This document shows positions 1 to 7,723 of a stretch of 37,583 nucleotides of DNA, piece after piece. Positions within the stretch are counted from its first letter, which is position 1, and every line of letters begins with the position of its first letter. The translations under genes and the position numbers were made by a program. Below the pieces are notes generated by a model. It searched no databases. It worked only from the letters and a program-made list of their open reading frames with translations, and was not told where the DNA came from. Source of the stretch: ZLKRG08 sp046091905 (lineage in GTDB: Bacteria > Actinomycetota > Actinomycetes > Nanopelagicales > Nanopelagicaceae); contig JBJTCN010000001.1 in assembly GCA_046091905.1 (NCBI GenBank), positions 1 through 37,583 on the forward strand, given 5' to 3'.

Positions 1-705
1 ATATCGATATGGGTGCGAGAGCTGCCAAGATGGAAAAGTATTAGTTGAAAAACGAGAGTGGACAATCGCCATTGGCGATTTGACTCTTGGGTCATTTAAA
101 TCTGGATAGAACTGGCTTAACTGCGCTGTGGTAAGCATTCCTTTGTAAACGATTGTGGCGGTAGATAAAGATGAGAAGTAAATTGGAAGCGAGTGTTCGA
201 TTCGTTTGCGAAGACAGAAAGCCATTCGATCCAGAACTAAGCCTGACTCTCCATTCTTGCCCGCGATAAAGAGCTCTTCGAATTTCGGCATCACACTGAT
301 TGCGGTCTTGCCAAGAGTTTTATAATCTGTCGGCACTTCTCGCCAACCTAAAATAATTAAATTCTCTTCTGACGCTAACTTTTCAATTTCCGCACGGACG
401 TTTGCGCCTTGTTCAATAAATGCAAGACCAGCTGCATACTTTCCGGCTTCTGGTAATTTGAAATCCACTACTCCTCTGAAAAATTCATCAGGGATTCGAA
501 TTAAGATTCCAGCGCCATCACCGGTGTCAGGATCTGCACCAGTTGCGCCGCGGTGCTCCATGTTCTCAAGTGCGCGTAGCGCTTTCTGAACAATTTCATG
601 CTCAGCTTCGCGATTAAGAGTTGCCACCATCGCGACGCCGCATGCATCGTGTTCGTTGGCAGGATCGTAAAGACCTTGTGCTGCTGGGTAATTATTTGAA
701 AGCAT
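1..705 (-). CDS. gltB: Glutamate synthase (NADPH) large subunit, 5' end only
   Basis: The N-terminal 235 codons of glutamate synthase are present; the frame is open to the window edge, so the gene continues to the left. The enzyme moves the amide group of glutamine onto 2-oxoglutarate, giving two glutamates, as part of GS-GOGAT ammonium assimilation in the cytoplasm. The ATG at 705 follows an AGAGGGGG ribosome site. Residues 1-21 look like the family's cleavable propeptide, so Cys22 (EHDACGVAM) would be the exposed nucleophile of the class II glutaminase domain. ENMEHRGATGADPDTGDGAG and, at residues 216-227, HSRFSTNTFPSW are standard for this domain. It follows the VIT-family gene after 139 bases, so it may have its own promoter. 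Identification is secure; the length beyond the edge is unknown. Confidence 0.95.
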   Translation of the reverse strand, partial: MLSNNYPAAQGLYDPANEHDACGVAMVATLNREAEHEIVQKALRALENMEHRGATGADPDTGDGAGILIRIPDEFFRGVVDFKLPEAGKYAAGLAFIEQGANVRAEIEKLASEENLIILGWREVPTDYKTLGKTAISVMPKFEELFIAGKNGESGLVLDRMAFCLRKRIEHSLPIYFSSLSTATIVYKGMLTTAQLSQFYPDLNDPRVKSPMAIVHSRFSTNTFPSWQLSHPYRY

Positions 706-844
706 TCCAGAGCCCCCTCTTAATAAGTGATGGGACGACCTTGGCCCTGGTGAGTGCAAAGGTTAGCAACAAGGAGGCGAAAAGCGGTAAAGATTTCTAA
801 AGATTACCCGTTGGAATCTGTCACGATCTCGCCTTCTGGATAGC
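706..844 (-). promoter_or_regulatory. gltB leader region with a tandem 10-base repeat
   Basis: This 139-base gap is the longest non-coding stretch in the window. On the plus strand it holds TAAAGATTTC (788-797) directly followed by TAAAGATTAC (798-807), two copies differing at one base and spaced by about one helical turn. They lie 83-102 bases upstream of the gltB start. The only other clear signal is the AGAGGGGG ribosome site just before the ATG. I could not identify a convincing -35/-10 pair. A regulator-binding role for the repeat is inferred from position and spacing only. Confidence 0.4.
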
Positions 845-1555
845 CTATAGGCCAGCAGTGTGCGCAAATGCTCCGATAGCGCCAGTGATCACCATGCCGA
901 TGATGCCACCGATTACTACGCGCGCGGTTGCCTTTACTAAGTGAGTCCCGGCGGTTTTTGCCGAGATAAAGCCCGCCACCGTTAGCCCAACTATCGTTAC
1001 CGCGGTAATGCGAATGGCATTGCTTTCAAATAACGGTAAGTAGAAACCAATAAACGGTATCAAGCCACCTGTAGTAAAACTAAGTGCGGAAGCAATAGAT
1101 GCTTGTACCGGCCTTGCCATTGTATGTTCGAACTGACCAAGTTCATCTCGTAAATGAGTTCCGATTGCATTGTGTGCATGCATCTGCTCTGCAACTTGTT
1201 TAGCTAAATCTTCACTCAAGCCACGTTTCATATAAATTTGAACTAGCTCTAAGAATTCACCTTCTGGATTTGTTGCATGTTGATTCTCTTCTAAGGCGCG
1301 ATCTGATTCTTCAATATCTACTTGCGAACGTACTGATACATACTCTCCGACTGCCATAGAAAGTGCGCCAGCTGCAATACCGGCTAGACCTGTCGTGATA
1401 ATTACGCTATCGCTCTGCATTGCCGCTGAAACACCGACCATCAAAGATGCAGTTGAGATTAAGCCGTCATTTACCCCAAGCACTGCTGCACGCAACCAAC
1501 CGGCCCGATGTGCGCGATGCTCTTGGTTGCTACGCATGGTTTCATTGAGAGGCAT
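845..1555 (-). CDS. VIT1/CCC1-family Fe2+/Mn2+ transporter
   Basis: This 236-residue membrane protein belongs to the VIT1/CCC1 family, whose members move Fe2+ or Mn2+ across membranes, usually out of the cytosol. The signatures are visible: GVNDGLISTASLMVGV near residues 27-42 and AGALSMAVGEYVSVRSQ near 62-78. Hydrophobic segments lie at about 22-42, 52-72, 150-172, 180-200 and 210-230, the five helices expected. Residues 80-145 form the acidic, helical cytosolic domain (EEFLELVQIYMKR-type, rich in Glu, Met and His) that binds metal in the plant homologue. Its start lies 9 bases after the lgt stop, so it is probably the last gene of the trp-lgt transcript. ATG codons at 1555 and 1537 are both possible. 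Substrate choice, iron or manganese, cannot be decided here. Confidence 0.85.
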   Translation of the reverse strand: MPLNETMRSNQEHRAHRAGWLRAAVLGVNDGLISTASLMVGVSAAMQSDSVIITTGLAGIAAGALSMAVGEYVSVRSQVDIEESDRALEENQHATNPEGEFLELVQIYMKRGLSEDLAKQVAEQMHAHNAIGTHLRDELGQFEHTMARPVQASIASALSFTTGGLIPFIGFYLPLFESNAIRITAVTIVGLTVAGFISAKTAGTHLVKATARVVIGGIIGMVITGAIGAFAHTAGL

Positions 1556-1564
1556 ATTTAAATA

Positions 1565-2326
1565 CTATCCTTTAGACCCCAGAATTTTTCGCAATTTTAT
1601 AAGTGCCGCCCCGCCTATTATCAAACTCACCCATTGATTAAGACGCAGACCTAGCAAGGAGTGCGCAGTATCTATGCGGATTCCCTCGATAATGAATCTA
1701 TAAGTGCAATAACCCACCACATACATCGCGAAAATTGAACCAGCCGGATATTTGCCAGTACGTTTTATCAAATAAAGCGCTAACGCAAAATTACAGATAG
1801 CTTCGTATAAAAAGGTGGGGTGATAGGTAAGCCCATTTGGTAGTTGTAAAGCCCAAGGCAAATTGGTCTGACTTCCATAAAGTTCAGCGTTAAACCAATT
1901 ACCGAATCTGCCGATACCTTGTGCAACCAATAAACCTGGTGCCAATACATCTAAAAGAGAATCAAAAGAAATTTCGCGGTTATATTTCCAGTAAGCAATT
2001 AAAGCACCGCCAGCGATAGCACCCCAGATTCCAAGGCCACCCTCCCAAATCTTGTAGATATCAGTGATATTTCCATTTGCGCCAAAGAAATATTCCGGTG
2101 AAGTTATTACGTGATAAATTCGGGCACCAATTACTCCAGCTGGAATTACCCAGATTGCTAAATCGCTAATTACATGTGGTGAACCACCGGCAGCTAGATA
2201 TCGCTTATTAGAGATCCAAATAGCGGCCGTTGCGCCTAAAATAATGCAGAGCGCATAGGCATGAATCGTTAATGGGCCAACAGTAAATTGCGATACTGAA
2301 GGTGTGGGAATATAACGCGCGATCAA
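1565..2326 (-). CDS. lgt: Prolipoprotein diacylglyceryl transferase
   Basis: Lgt moves diacylglycerol from phosphatidylglycerol onto the lipobox cysteine of prolipoproteins, the first step of lipoprotein maturation at the plasma membrane. At 253 residues it is a little short for the family but complete. The signature GRFGNWFNAELYG is at 139-151; an early IHAYAL motif (21-26) and GARIYH (67-72) correspond to conserved family sites. About seven hydrophobic segments are visible. The start is a TTG at 2326 that abuts the TAA of the upstream thioredoxin-like gene, so translation is probably coupled. The adjacency trpCBA-lgt is widespread in Actinobacteria. The next enzyme of the pathway, LspA, is also encoded in this window (17228-17629). 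Confidence 0.96.
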   Translation of the reverse strand: MIARYIPTPSVSQFTVGPLTIHAYALCIILGATAAIWISNKRYLAAGGSPHVISDLAIWVIPAGVIGARIYHVITSPEYFFGANGNITDIYKIWEGGLGIWGAIAGGALIAYWKYNREISFDSLLDVLAPGLLVAQGIGRFGNWFNAELYGSQTNLPWALQLPNGLTYHPTFLYEAICNFALALYLIKRTGKYPAGSIFAMYVVGYCTYRFIIEGIRIDTAHSLLGLRLNQWVSLIIGGAALIKLRKILGSKG

Positions 2327-3001
2327 TTACTTCTTGAAAACCAGCTTAGAGAATGTAGCTGCATCAAAGTAGTTTGCTTGAGTGCGTTCTATCTCTTTGC
2401 CATTGATTAGCACGGTAGGGGTTGAATTAATCTTCTTATCCTGTCCATCATTTGCAATATTGGTAACCCAACCTTGGTATTTTCCATTAGTTACACAATC
2501 TGTAAATGATTTAGATGTGATGCCAACATTTGCACCAAGTGCGATCAGAGAAGCTGAATTCCATTGCCCAGAATTTTCAGCCGAAGCTTGGTTTGCATAA
2601 AGCGCTGCATGGAATGGCAAGAACTTGTCTTCATCAGCAGAGCAAGCTGCGGCATTAGCCATATATGCAGATTCGGCACCAATAAATGAGAGAGGATGGA
2701 AGACCGCCACAATCTTCTTGTTAGTAATCCAGTCGGTGATCTGCTGATTGTTTACCGCTTCAAAGTCGCGGCAGACTGGGCATTGGAAATCCTCCCAAAT
2801 ATCCACCTTCGGAACTCTGGCTAAGCCTTTATTAAAGACAATTCCATATCCTTCAGCTTTGTCAACTGCGGAAGGGGTTGCAACATTCGCCTTGGACTTA
2901 TTGCTAGTGAAAGAGACGCTAACTGTTACTAGAACAACTAGCGCAATCATTCCAATCACCAAATTGCGAGTTACATTGTCTTTCTTTGGAGTCGCCATCA
3001 T
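2327..3001 (-). CDS. DsbA-family thioredoxin-fold protein, membrane-anchored
   Basis: This 224-residue protein has a short positive N-terminus, one hydrophobic anchor at about residues 12-32 and an extracytoplasmic thioredoxin-fold domain. The redox motif is C74-P-V-C77 within WEDFQCPVCRDFE, followed by an inserted helical region and a cis-proline loop, STPTVLING. This matches the DsbA-like (thioredoxin_4) group, which makes or rearranges disulfides in exported proteins. Two ATGs lie in a row (3001 and 2998). The GAAAGGAAG ribosome site is better spaced for the second, so the mature frame may begin one residue later. It lies 21 bases after trpA and abuts lgt. No oxidising partner such as DsbB or VKOR is in the window, so oxidase and isomerase roles cannot be separated. 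Confidence 0.85.
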   Translation of the reverse strand: MMATPKKDNVTRNLVIGMIALVVLVTVSVSFTSNKSKANVATPSAVDKAEGYGIVFNKGLARVPKVDIWEDFQCPVCRDFEAVNNQQITDWITNKKIVAVFHPLSFIGAESAYMANAAACSADEDKFLPFHAALYANQASAENSGQWNSASLIALGANVGITSKSFTDCVTNGKYQGWVTNIANDGQDKKINSTPTVLINGKEIERTQANYFDAATFSKLVFKK

Positions 3002-3022
3002 CTTCCTTTCGAGTTCCTAATC

Positions 3023-3802
3023 TTAACCAGTGATTCCAGCTTTGAGTTCTTCCGCCAATCTCTTAACGGCAGCGAGCCCCGCGGCGAAATCTGGCGCGCT
3101 TTGCACTGCATTAATAAATGCGCTGCCAACGATTACTCCGTCAGCATATTTAGCTACCCCTGCTGCTTGTTCTGGAGTCGATACACCCAAACCAACCGCA
3201 ATTGGCAGCTTAGTAAATTTCCTTGCTCTGCTAACTAGCGTTTCTGCTGCATTAGAGATTTCAGTACGTGCGCCAGTCACGCCCATAAGTGAGGCGGCGT
3301 AAACAAAACCACCACAACTTGCCAGAACTTTTTCCAGTCGCGCATCAATTGTGCTTGGTGCAATCACAAAGATTGGATTTAACGACTTGTTGTTGCAGGC
3401 GGCCAGCCACTTATCTGCTTCATCAAAAGTTAAATCTGGAGTGATGGTTCCGCTGCCTCCTGCGGCCGCCAAACTTGAAGCAAATTTCTCAACGCCATAT
3501 TTCTCAATCGGATTCCAGTAACTCATGATTACAGCTGGCACCAAGCTAGCGGCAAATTTTAAAGTCTCCATTACATCATTAGCTGAAGTGCCATTTGCCA
3601 ACGCTTTATCTGCCGCAGCTTGAATAGTTGGACCATCCATAATGGGATCGCTATATGGAAATCCAACTTCGATAGCATCAACTCCACCATCTACCATCGC
3701 TTTAATAATCTCTTTAGCGCCTGCAATTGTGGGAAAACCTGCTGGTATGTAACCGATTAATTTAGTTCCAGGGTTTTTAAATAAATTATCTAAAGCGGTC
3801 AT
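3023..3802 (-). CDS. trpA: Tryptophan synthase alpha subunit
   Basis: TrpA cleaves indole-3-glycerol phosphate to indole and glyceraldehyde 3-phosphate and passes indole through a tunnel to TrpB in the alpha2-beta2 complex. At 259 residues it has the usual length. The TIM-barrel signature is present: catalytic Glu45 in DAIEVGFPYSDP and Asp56 in MDGP, both in the expected spacing. The phosphate-binding loop near the C-terminus reads PIAVGLGVSTPEQA and GVIVGSAF. The ATG at 3802 overlaps the trpB stop as ATGA, so the two subunits should be made in a coupled ratio. The downstream gene is the DsbA-like protein after 21 bases. Confidence 0.97.
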   Translation of the reverse strand: MTALDNLFKNPGTKLIGYIPAGFPTIAGAKEIIKAMVDGGVDAIEVGFPYSDPIMDGPTIQAAADKALANGTSANDVMETLKFAASLVPAVIMSYWNPIEKYGVEKFASSLAAAGGSGTITPDLTFDEADKWLAACNNKSLNPIFVIAPSTIDARLEKVLASCGGFVYAASLMGVTGARTEISNAAETLVSRARKFTKLPIAVGLGVSTPEQAAGVAKYADGVIVGSAFINAVQSAPDFAAGLAAVKRLAEELKAGITG

Positions 3803-4983
3803 TCGAGTGGAATTCCAAAATACTTTGCTGCGGTTTGGACATCTTTATCTCCACGGCCTGAAAGATTAATCAGCAGGATTGCCTCTGGGCCAAGTTCTTT
3901 TCCAATTTTTATGGCACCAGCAAGTGCATGGGCTGTTTCAATTGCCGGAATGATGCCCTCGGTTTTGCAGAGTAATGAAAAAGCTTCCATCGCTTCGGCA
4001 TCTGTAATTGATCGATACTCGGCACGACCGGTGTCATTTAAAATCGCATGTTCTGGCCCAACGCCTGGATAATCAAGTCCGGCACTTATTGAATGCGACT
4101 CAATAGTCTGGCCATTTTCATCCTGTAAAACATAGGTACGTGTACCGTGCAGAACTCCCACGCTGCCACCACTAATTGAAGATGCATGGCGTCCAGTTTC
4201 GATGCCATCGCCGCCTGCTTCCAATCCAATTAATCTAACTTGGCTATCTGAAATGAAGCGATGGAAAATTCCAATGGCATTAGAACCACCGCCAACACAA
4301 GCCAAAACAGCATCTGGTAATTTGCCAGTTAAATCTAGAACTTGTTGACGCGCCTCTTCGCCGATAATTTTATGAAAATCTCGCACCATCTCTGGAAATG
4401 GATGTGGTCCAGCAACGGTACCTAACAAGTAATGTGTGGTTTCAACATTAGTTACCCAATCACGCATCGCTTCATTGATGGCATCTTTTAAAGTTCGAGA
4501 GCCAGAGGTAACTGGAATCACTTCTGCGCCAAGTAATTTCATGCGCGCCACATTTAGCGCTTGGCGTTTAGTGTCCTCTTCTCCCATATACACAACACAT
4601 TCAAGTCCAAGTAAGGCAGCGGCAGTTGCCGAGGCCACGCCATGTTGACCAGCGCCAGTCTCAGCAATAATTCTTGGTTTACCCATACGTTTTGTAAGTA
4701 GAGCTTGACCAAGCACATTATTAATTTTGTGAGAACCTGTGTGGTTTAAATCTTCGCGCTTAAGCAGAATCTGAGCGCCACCGCAGAATTTTGAGAAACG
4801 TTTGGCATCAGTGAGAATTGAAGGTCGACCTGAGTAAGTTTTATGAAGATGATCTAATTCGGATTGGAAAACTGGATCATTTTTTGCTGCTTCAAAGGCT
4901 GCCGCTAACTCTTCCAGCGCAGGAACCAACGCTTCAGGAACAAAACGGCCACCATACTGGCCAAAGTGTCCATCAAAAGTCAT
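3799..4983 (-). CDS. trpB: Tryptophan synthase beta subunit
   Basis: TrpB condenses indole with serine, using pyridoxal phosphate, to give tryptophan. The cofactor lysine lies in TGSHKINN and the catalytic-loop signature AETGAGQHGVA follows; GGGSNAIG is the phosphate-binding loop. I chose the ATG at 4983, preceded by AGTAGGA. It gives 394 residues with the cofactor lysine at 86, close to Lys87 in E. coli, and leaves a 10-base gap after trpC. A longer frame from a TTG at 5007 adds eight residues overlapping the trpC end, but lacks a visible ribosome site. The gene is coupled to trpA by an ATGA overlap. Confidence 0.96.
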   Translation of the reverse strand: MTFDGHFGQYGGRFVPEALVPALEELAAAFEAAKNDPVFQSELDHLHKTYSGRPSILTDAKRFSKFCGGAQILLKREDLNHTGSHKINNVLGQALLTKRMGKPRIIAETGAGQHGVASATAAALLGLECVVYMGEEDTKRQALNVARMKLLGAEVIPVTSGSRTLKDAINEAMRDWVTNVETTHYLLGTVAGPHPFPEMVRDFHKIIGEEARQQVLDLTGKLPDAVLACVGGGSNAIGIFHRFISDSQVRLIGLEAGGDGIETGRHASSISGGSVGVLHGTRTYVLQDENGQTIESHSISAGLDYPGVGPEHAILNDTGRAEYRSITDAEAMEAFSLLCKTEGIIPAIETAHALAGAIKIGKELGPEAILLINLSGRGDKDVQTAAKYFGIPLE

Positions 4984-4993
4984 GGTCGGAATC

Positions 4994-5761
4994 CTACTTT
5001 GCGCCAAATAATTCGCGCATACTTGAGATTGGATCTCCCGCTCTCACCAGCGCCTCCCCAACCAAAATCACATTTGCGCCGGCAACTTCGGCCACCTGCA
5101 CATCACTTCTAGTTGAGATTCCTGATTCGGCCACTCTGATTAACTCTGACGGGATCCGAGGAATCAATTCTTTAAATGCGGAAGTGTCCACTTCTAAAGT
5201 TTTTAAATTTCGTGAATTAACCCCCACAATCTCGGGGCTAATTTCCATCGCTGCCTCTAACTCATCATGCGTATGTACTTCTATTAGAGATTTCATACCC
5301 AATTCAGTGGCAAGTGCAAAATAATCTGATAACTGAGATTTTGATAGTCCAGCCACAATCAAGAGAACTAAATCCGCGCCATGTGCCCGCGCTTCATAGA
5401 ATTGATACTCATCAACCATAAAATCTTTTCGGAGCAAAGGTAAAGCGATTTCACTTCTTACCGCATCGAAATCTGCCAAAGAGCCATTAAATCTACGCTG
5501 CTCGGTTAAGACAGACACTGCCGCGGCTCCCGCCTGTTGATATTGAACTGCCAATTTTGCGGGCTCAGGAATATCGGCTAATTCGCCTTTGCTTGGAGAT
5601 TTTCGCTTCACTTCGGCAATAACCGACATTTTGTTTAACGGAAAATTCGGCAATATCGGTGCTGGTGCGGCCTCCAATAATTCATGCAATTTAGAGAGCG
5701 GCATCCTGCGCGCTGCTAAATCTTCACGCACTCCTTCAATTATGGAATCTAAAACGCTCAT
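4994..5761 (-). CDS. trpC: Indole-3-glycerol phosphate synthase
   Basis: TrpC closes the indole ring: CdRP goes to indole-3-glycerol phosphate plus CO2, the substrate of TrpA. The 255 residues form one TIM barrel and are not fused to TrpF. Visible signatures are VIAEVKRKSPSKG (Glu50, Lys52, phosphate-contacting SPS at 55-57), LLRKDFMVD with Lys112, IGVNSRNLKTLEVD and RVAESGIS. The ATG at 5761 overlaps the TGA of the 52-residue membrane protein upstream as ATGA. No ribosome site is obvious there, so translation likely depends on coupling. The next gene is trpB. Confidence 0.96.
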   Translation of the reverse strand: MSVLDSIIEGVREDLAARRMPLSKLHELLEAAPAPILPNFPLNKMSVIAEVKRKSPSKGELADIPEPAKLAVQYQQAGAAAVSVLTEQRRFNGSLADFDAVRSEIALPLLRKDFMVDEYQFYEARAHGADLVLLIVAGLSKSQLSDYFALATELGMKSLIEVHTHDELEAAMEISPEIVGVNSRNLKTLEVDTSAFKELIPRIPSELIRVAESGISTRSDVQVAEVAGANVILVGEALVRAGDPISSMRELFGAK

Positions 5762-5916
5762 TTGGTGGGATCGATTCCGTTATCTAATTTCTGCCAATCT
5801 GTAGTCGCATGCGGTGTTCGTTCATATCTAGAACTTTTCTTACGCTTACTTCCGATATAAACAATGAGAGCTAAAGTTAAACCGGTCGTTACTAGAAAGC
5901 CTAATAAATCTCTCAT
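5758..5916 (-). CDS. 52-residue membrane protein, minimal form of the trp-operon membrane protein
   Basis: A short frame fills the gap between trpE and trpC exactly. Its ATG (5916-5914) overlaps the trpE TGA, and its TGA (5760-5758) overlaps the trpC ATG, both as ATGA. The product has one hydrophobic helix at about residues 4-22, a basic cluster SKRKKSSRYE (23-32), and the tail DWQKLDNGIDPTK (40-52). In many Actinobacteria this place is held by a larger multi-helix protein of the Trp_oprn_chp/TIGR02234 group. From memory, that group ends in a last helix, an SxRY motif and a W..LD.G.DPT tail. The present gene therefore looks like only the last helix and tail of that family. The function of the family is unknown; homology is my reading of the motif, not a search result. 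Confidence 0.8.
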   Translation of the reverse strand: MRDLLGFLVTTGLTLALIVYIGSKRKKSSRYERTPHATTDWQKLDNGIDPTK

Positions 5917-7400
5917 TTGGCCACTCGCAAATTATTTGCGGCGTTGACCGCTCCAAGCACTGCCGCTGCCTTATTTAAGCACTCTTGATTCTCAGCGGAG
6001 GCATCCGAATCAGCGACAATACCGGCACCTGCTTGTACGTATGCTTTGCCGTCTTTTATTACTGCAGTGCGAATTGCAATACAGGTATCAATATTTCCGC
6101 GAAAATCTATATAGCCAAGTGCACCACCATAAAGTCCACGACGATTTGGTTCGAGCTCTTCAATTATCTCCATCGCTCGAGGCTTTGGTGCACCAGATAA
6201 AGTTCCAGCTGGAAAAGTGGAAAAGAGCGCATCGATTGGCGCTTTATCTCTCGCCAGATCTCCAGTTACTGTAGAAACAATATGCATAACATGAGAGAAG
6301 CGTTCGATATTCATAAATTCGACTACTTCAACAGTACCTGGATTGCAGACTCGACCCAAATCATTTCGTCCAAGATCAACCAACATTAAATGTTCGGCGC
6401 GCTCTTTAGGATCAGCGAGCAACTCCTGTGCGATTTTCTCATCCTGTTCTGGTGAATCTGAACGGCGACGAGTGCCTGCAATTGGATGCACCATTACCTT
6501 GCCTTCAGTAACTTTCACTAAAGCTTCTGGGCTAGAACCAACCACATCAAGCCCATCATCAAAGCGCAAGAAGAACATATATGGACTTGGATTATGAAGT
6601 CGTAGCATTCGATAGACATCGATGGAATCAGCACTGCACTCTGCCGCAAATCTTTGCGAGATTACCACTTGGAAGGCCTCACCAGATTTGATCTCTTCTT
6701 TTACCTGTGCGACTTTATTAAAAAATTCCGCTTCTGAAGTATTGCGCTCGTACTGAGGAGCGTTTCTCTCATCGACGAAAGCTAATAGTCCAGGTAGTGG
6801 AGTTTGTAAATCTGATTGCATTCGATCAAGGCGCTTCACTGCTAATTCATAAACTTCATCGACTCTTTCATCGCTGCCATCCCAATTAATTACATTGGCA
6901 ATCAAAGTGATAGTGCCTTCGGCATGATCCATAACCGCTAAATCTGATGTCAACATAAATTCAAGTTCTGGAATCTTTAAATCATCTGGCGAAATGCTTG
7001 GCAACTTCTCTAACCGTCGAACACTGTCGTATGCCATGTATCCAACTAGTCCACCGGTAAGTGTCGGTGCACCCTCAATTTCAGGTGAACGTAAATGCGC
7101 CGCTGCCATTCGCAGCGCAGTCAATGGATCTACACCAGTAGGAGCGCCAGCTGGCATAGTGCCGCGCCAAAACACTTGGCCATCTTTCTCAGTGAAAGTA
7201 GCTTCCGAATCTACGCCGATAAATGAATAGCGCGACCAAACTCCGCCGTGTTCTGCAGATTCCAATAAAAAGGTATTTGTCTTTAATTTTGCCAATTTTC
7301 GATAGACACCAATCGGAGTCTCGCCATCGGCCAATAATTTGCGAGTTACTGGAATTACATTAAAACGCTTCGCGTATTCGCGAAATTCAGATAAGATCAT
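5913..7400 (-). CDS. trpE: Anthranilate synthase component I
   Basis: TrpE converts chorismate, with ammonia from a TrpG glutaminase subunit, to anthranilate, the committed step to tryptophan. At 495 residues it has the usual length and no fused TrpG domain; no trpG is in the window. LLES at 45-48 is the typical tryptophan feedback-binding motif, so inhibition by the end product is expected. The chorismate-binding domain shows FQVVISQRF, PIAGTRRR, HLMLVDLGRNDLGRV, FPAGTLSGAPK and QAGAGIVADSD. The ATG at 7400 lies 14 bases inside the 3' end of hisI, tying tryptophan genes to the histidine genes translationally. The alternative, a p-aminobenzoate or salicylate synthase, is unlikely given LLES and the trp neighbours. 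Confidence 0.95.
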   Translation of the reverse strand: MILSEFREYAKRFNVIPVTRKLLADGETPIGVYRKLAKLKTNTFLLESAEHGGVWSRYSFIGVDSEATFTEKDGQVFWRGTMPAGAPTGVDPLTALRMAAAHLRSPEIEGAPTLTGGLVGYMAYDSVRRLEKLPSISPDDLKIPELEFMLTSDLAVMDHAEGTITLIANVINWDGSDERVDEVYELAVKRLDRMQSDLQTPLPGLLAFVDERNAPQYERNTSEAEFFNKVAQVKEEIKSGEAFQVVISQRFAAECSADSIDVYRMLRLHNPSPYMFFLRFDDGLDVVGSSPEALVKVTEGKVMVHPIAGTRRRSDSPEQDEKIAQELLADPKERAEHLMLVDLGRNDLGRVCNPGTVEVVEFMNIERFSHVMHIVSTVTGDLARDKAPIDALFSTFPAGTLSGAPKPRAMEIIEELEPNRRGLYGGALGYIDFRGNIDTCIAIRTAVIKDGKAYVQAGAGIVADSDASAENQECLNKAAAVLGAVNAANNLRVAK

Positions 7401-7710
7401 TGTGAAAGCAACTCATCTTGCCGGTATGACAGGCAGCGCCAATTTGATTTACCTGCATTAATACGGCATCGCCATCGCAGTCGAATTTAATTGAGAGTAC
7501 CTCTTGAAAATGCCCTGAAGTTTCGCCTTTAACCCAAAGTGAATTTCGTGATCTACTGAAATAGGTAGCTCGCTTGGTCTCTAAAGTTTTAAGAAGCGCC
7601 TCTTCATTCATCCAGGCAATCATTAAGACATCATGGCTTTGGGCATCCTGCGCAATTGCCGCGATCAGGCCCTTGGAGAGAGCCTCTTTGATTTGAGCTG
7701 GAATATTCAT
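7387..7710 (-). CDS. hisI: Phosphoribosyl-AMP cyclohydrolase
   Basis: HisI opens the adenine ring of PR-AMP to give ProFAR in histidine synthesis. The 107-residue protein is the stand-alone cyclohydrolase with no fused HisE domain. The metal sites are complete: D77-C-D79-G-D81 (Mg2+) and, for Zn2+, Cys78 together with Cys94 and Cys101 in ACHTGKMSCF. The ATG at 7710 comes 13 bases after the hisF stop. The 3' end overlaps trpE by 14 bases. HisE (PR-ATP pyrophosphatase) is absent from this cluster and must be elsewhere if the pathway is complete. Confidence 0.96.
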   Translation of the reverse strand: MNIPAQIKEALSKGLIAAIAQDAQSHDVLMIAWMNEEALLKTLETKRATYFSRSRNSLWVKGETSGHFQEVLSIKFDCDGDAVLMQVNQIGAACHTGKMSCFHNDLI

Positions 7711-7723
7711 ATCCGAATTTGCC

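Noticed and set aside
843..852. Palindrome GCCTATAGGC at the stop codon of the VIT-family gene as a terminator
   Set aside because: A self-complementary 10-mer has no loop, and there is no U run after it, so it does not form an intrinsic terminator. It could be chance.
4818..5324. Plus-strand frame of 168 codons across trpB and trpC
   Set aside because: It is antisense to two strongly conserved genes and resembles no known protein; long antisense frames are common here because stop codons are rare opposite the used codons.
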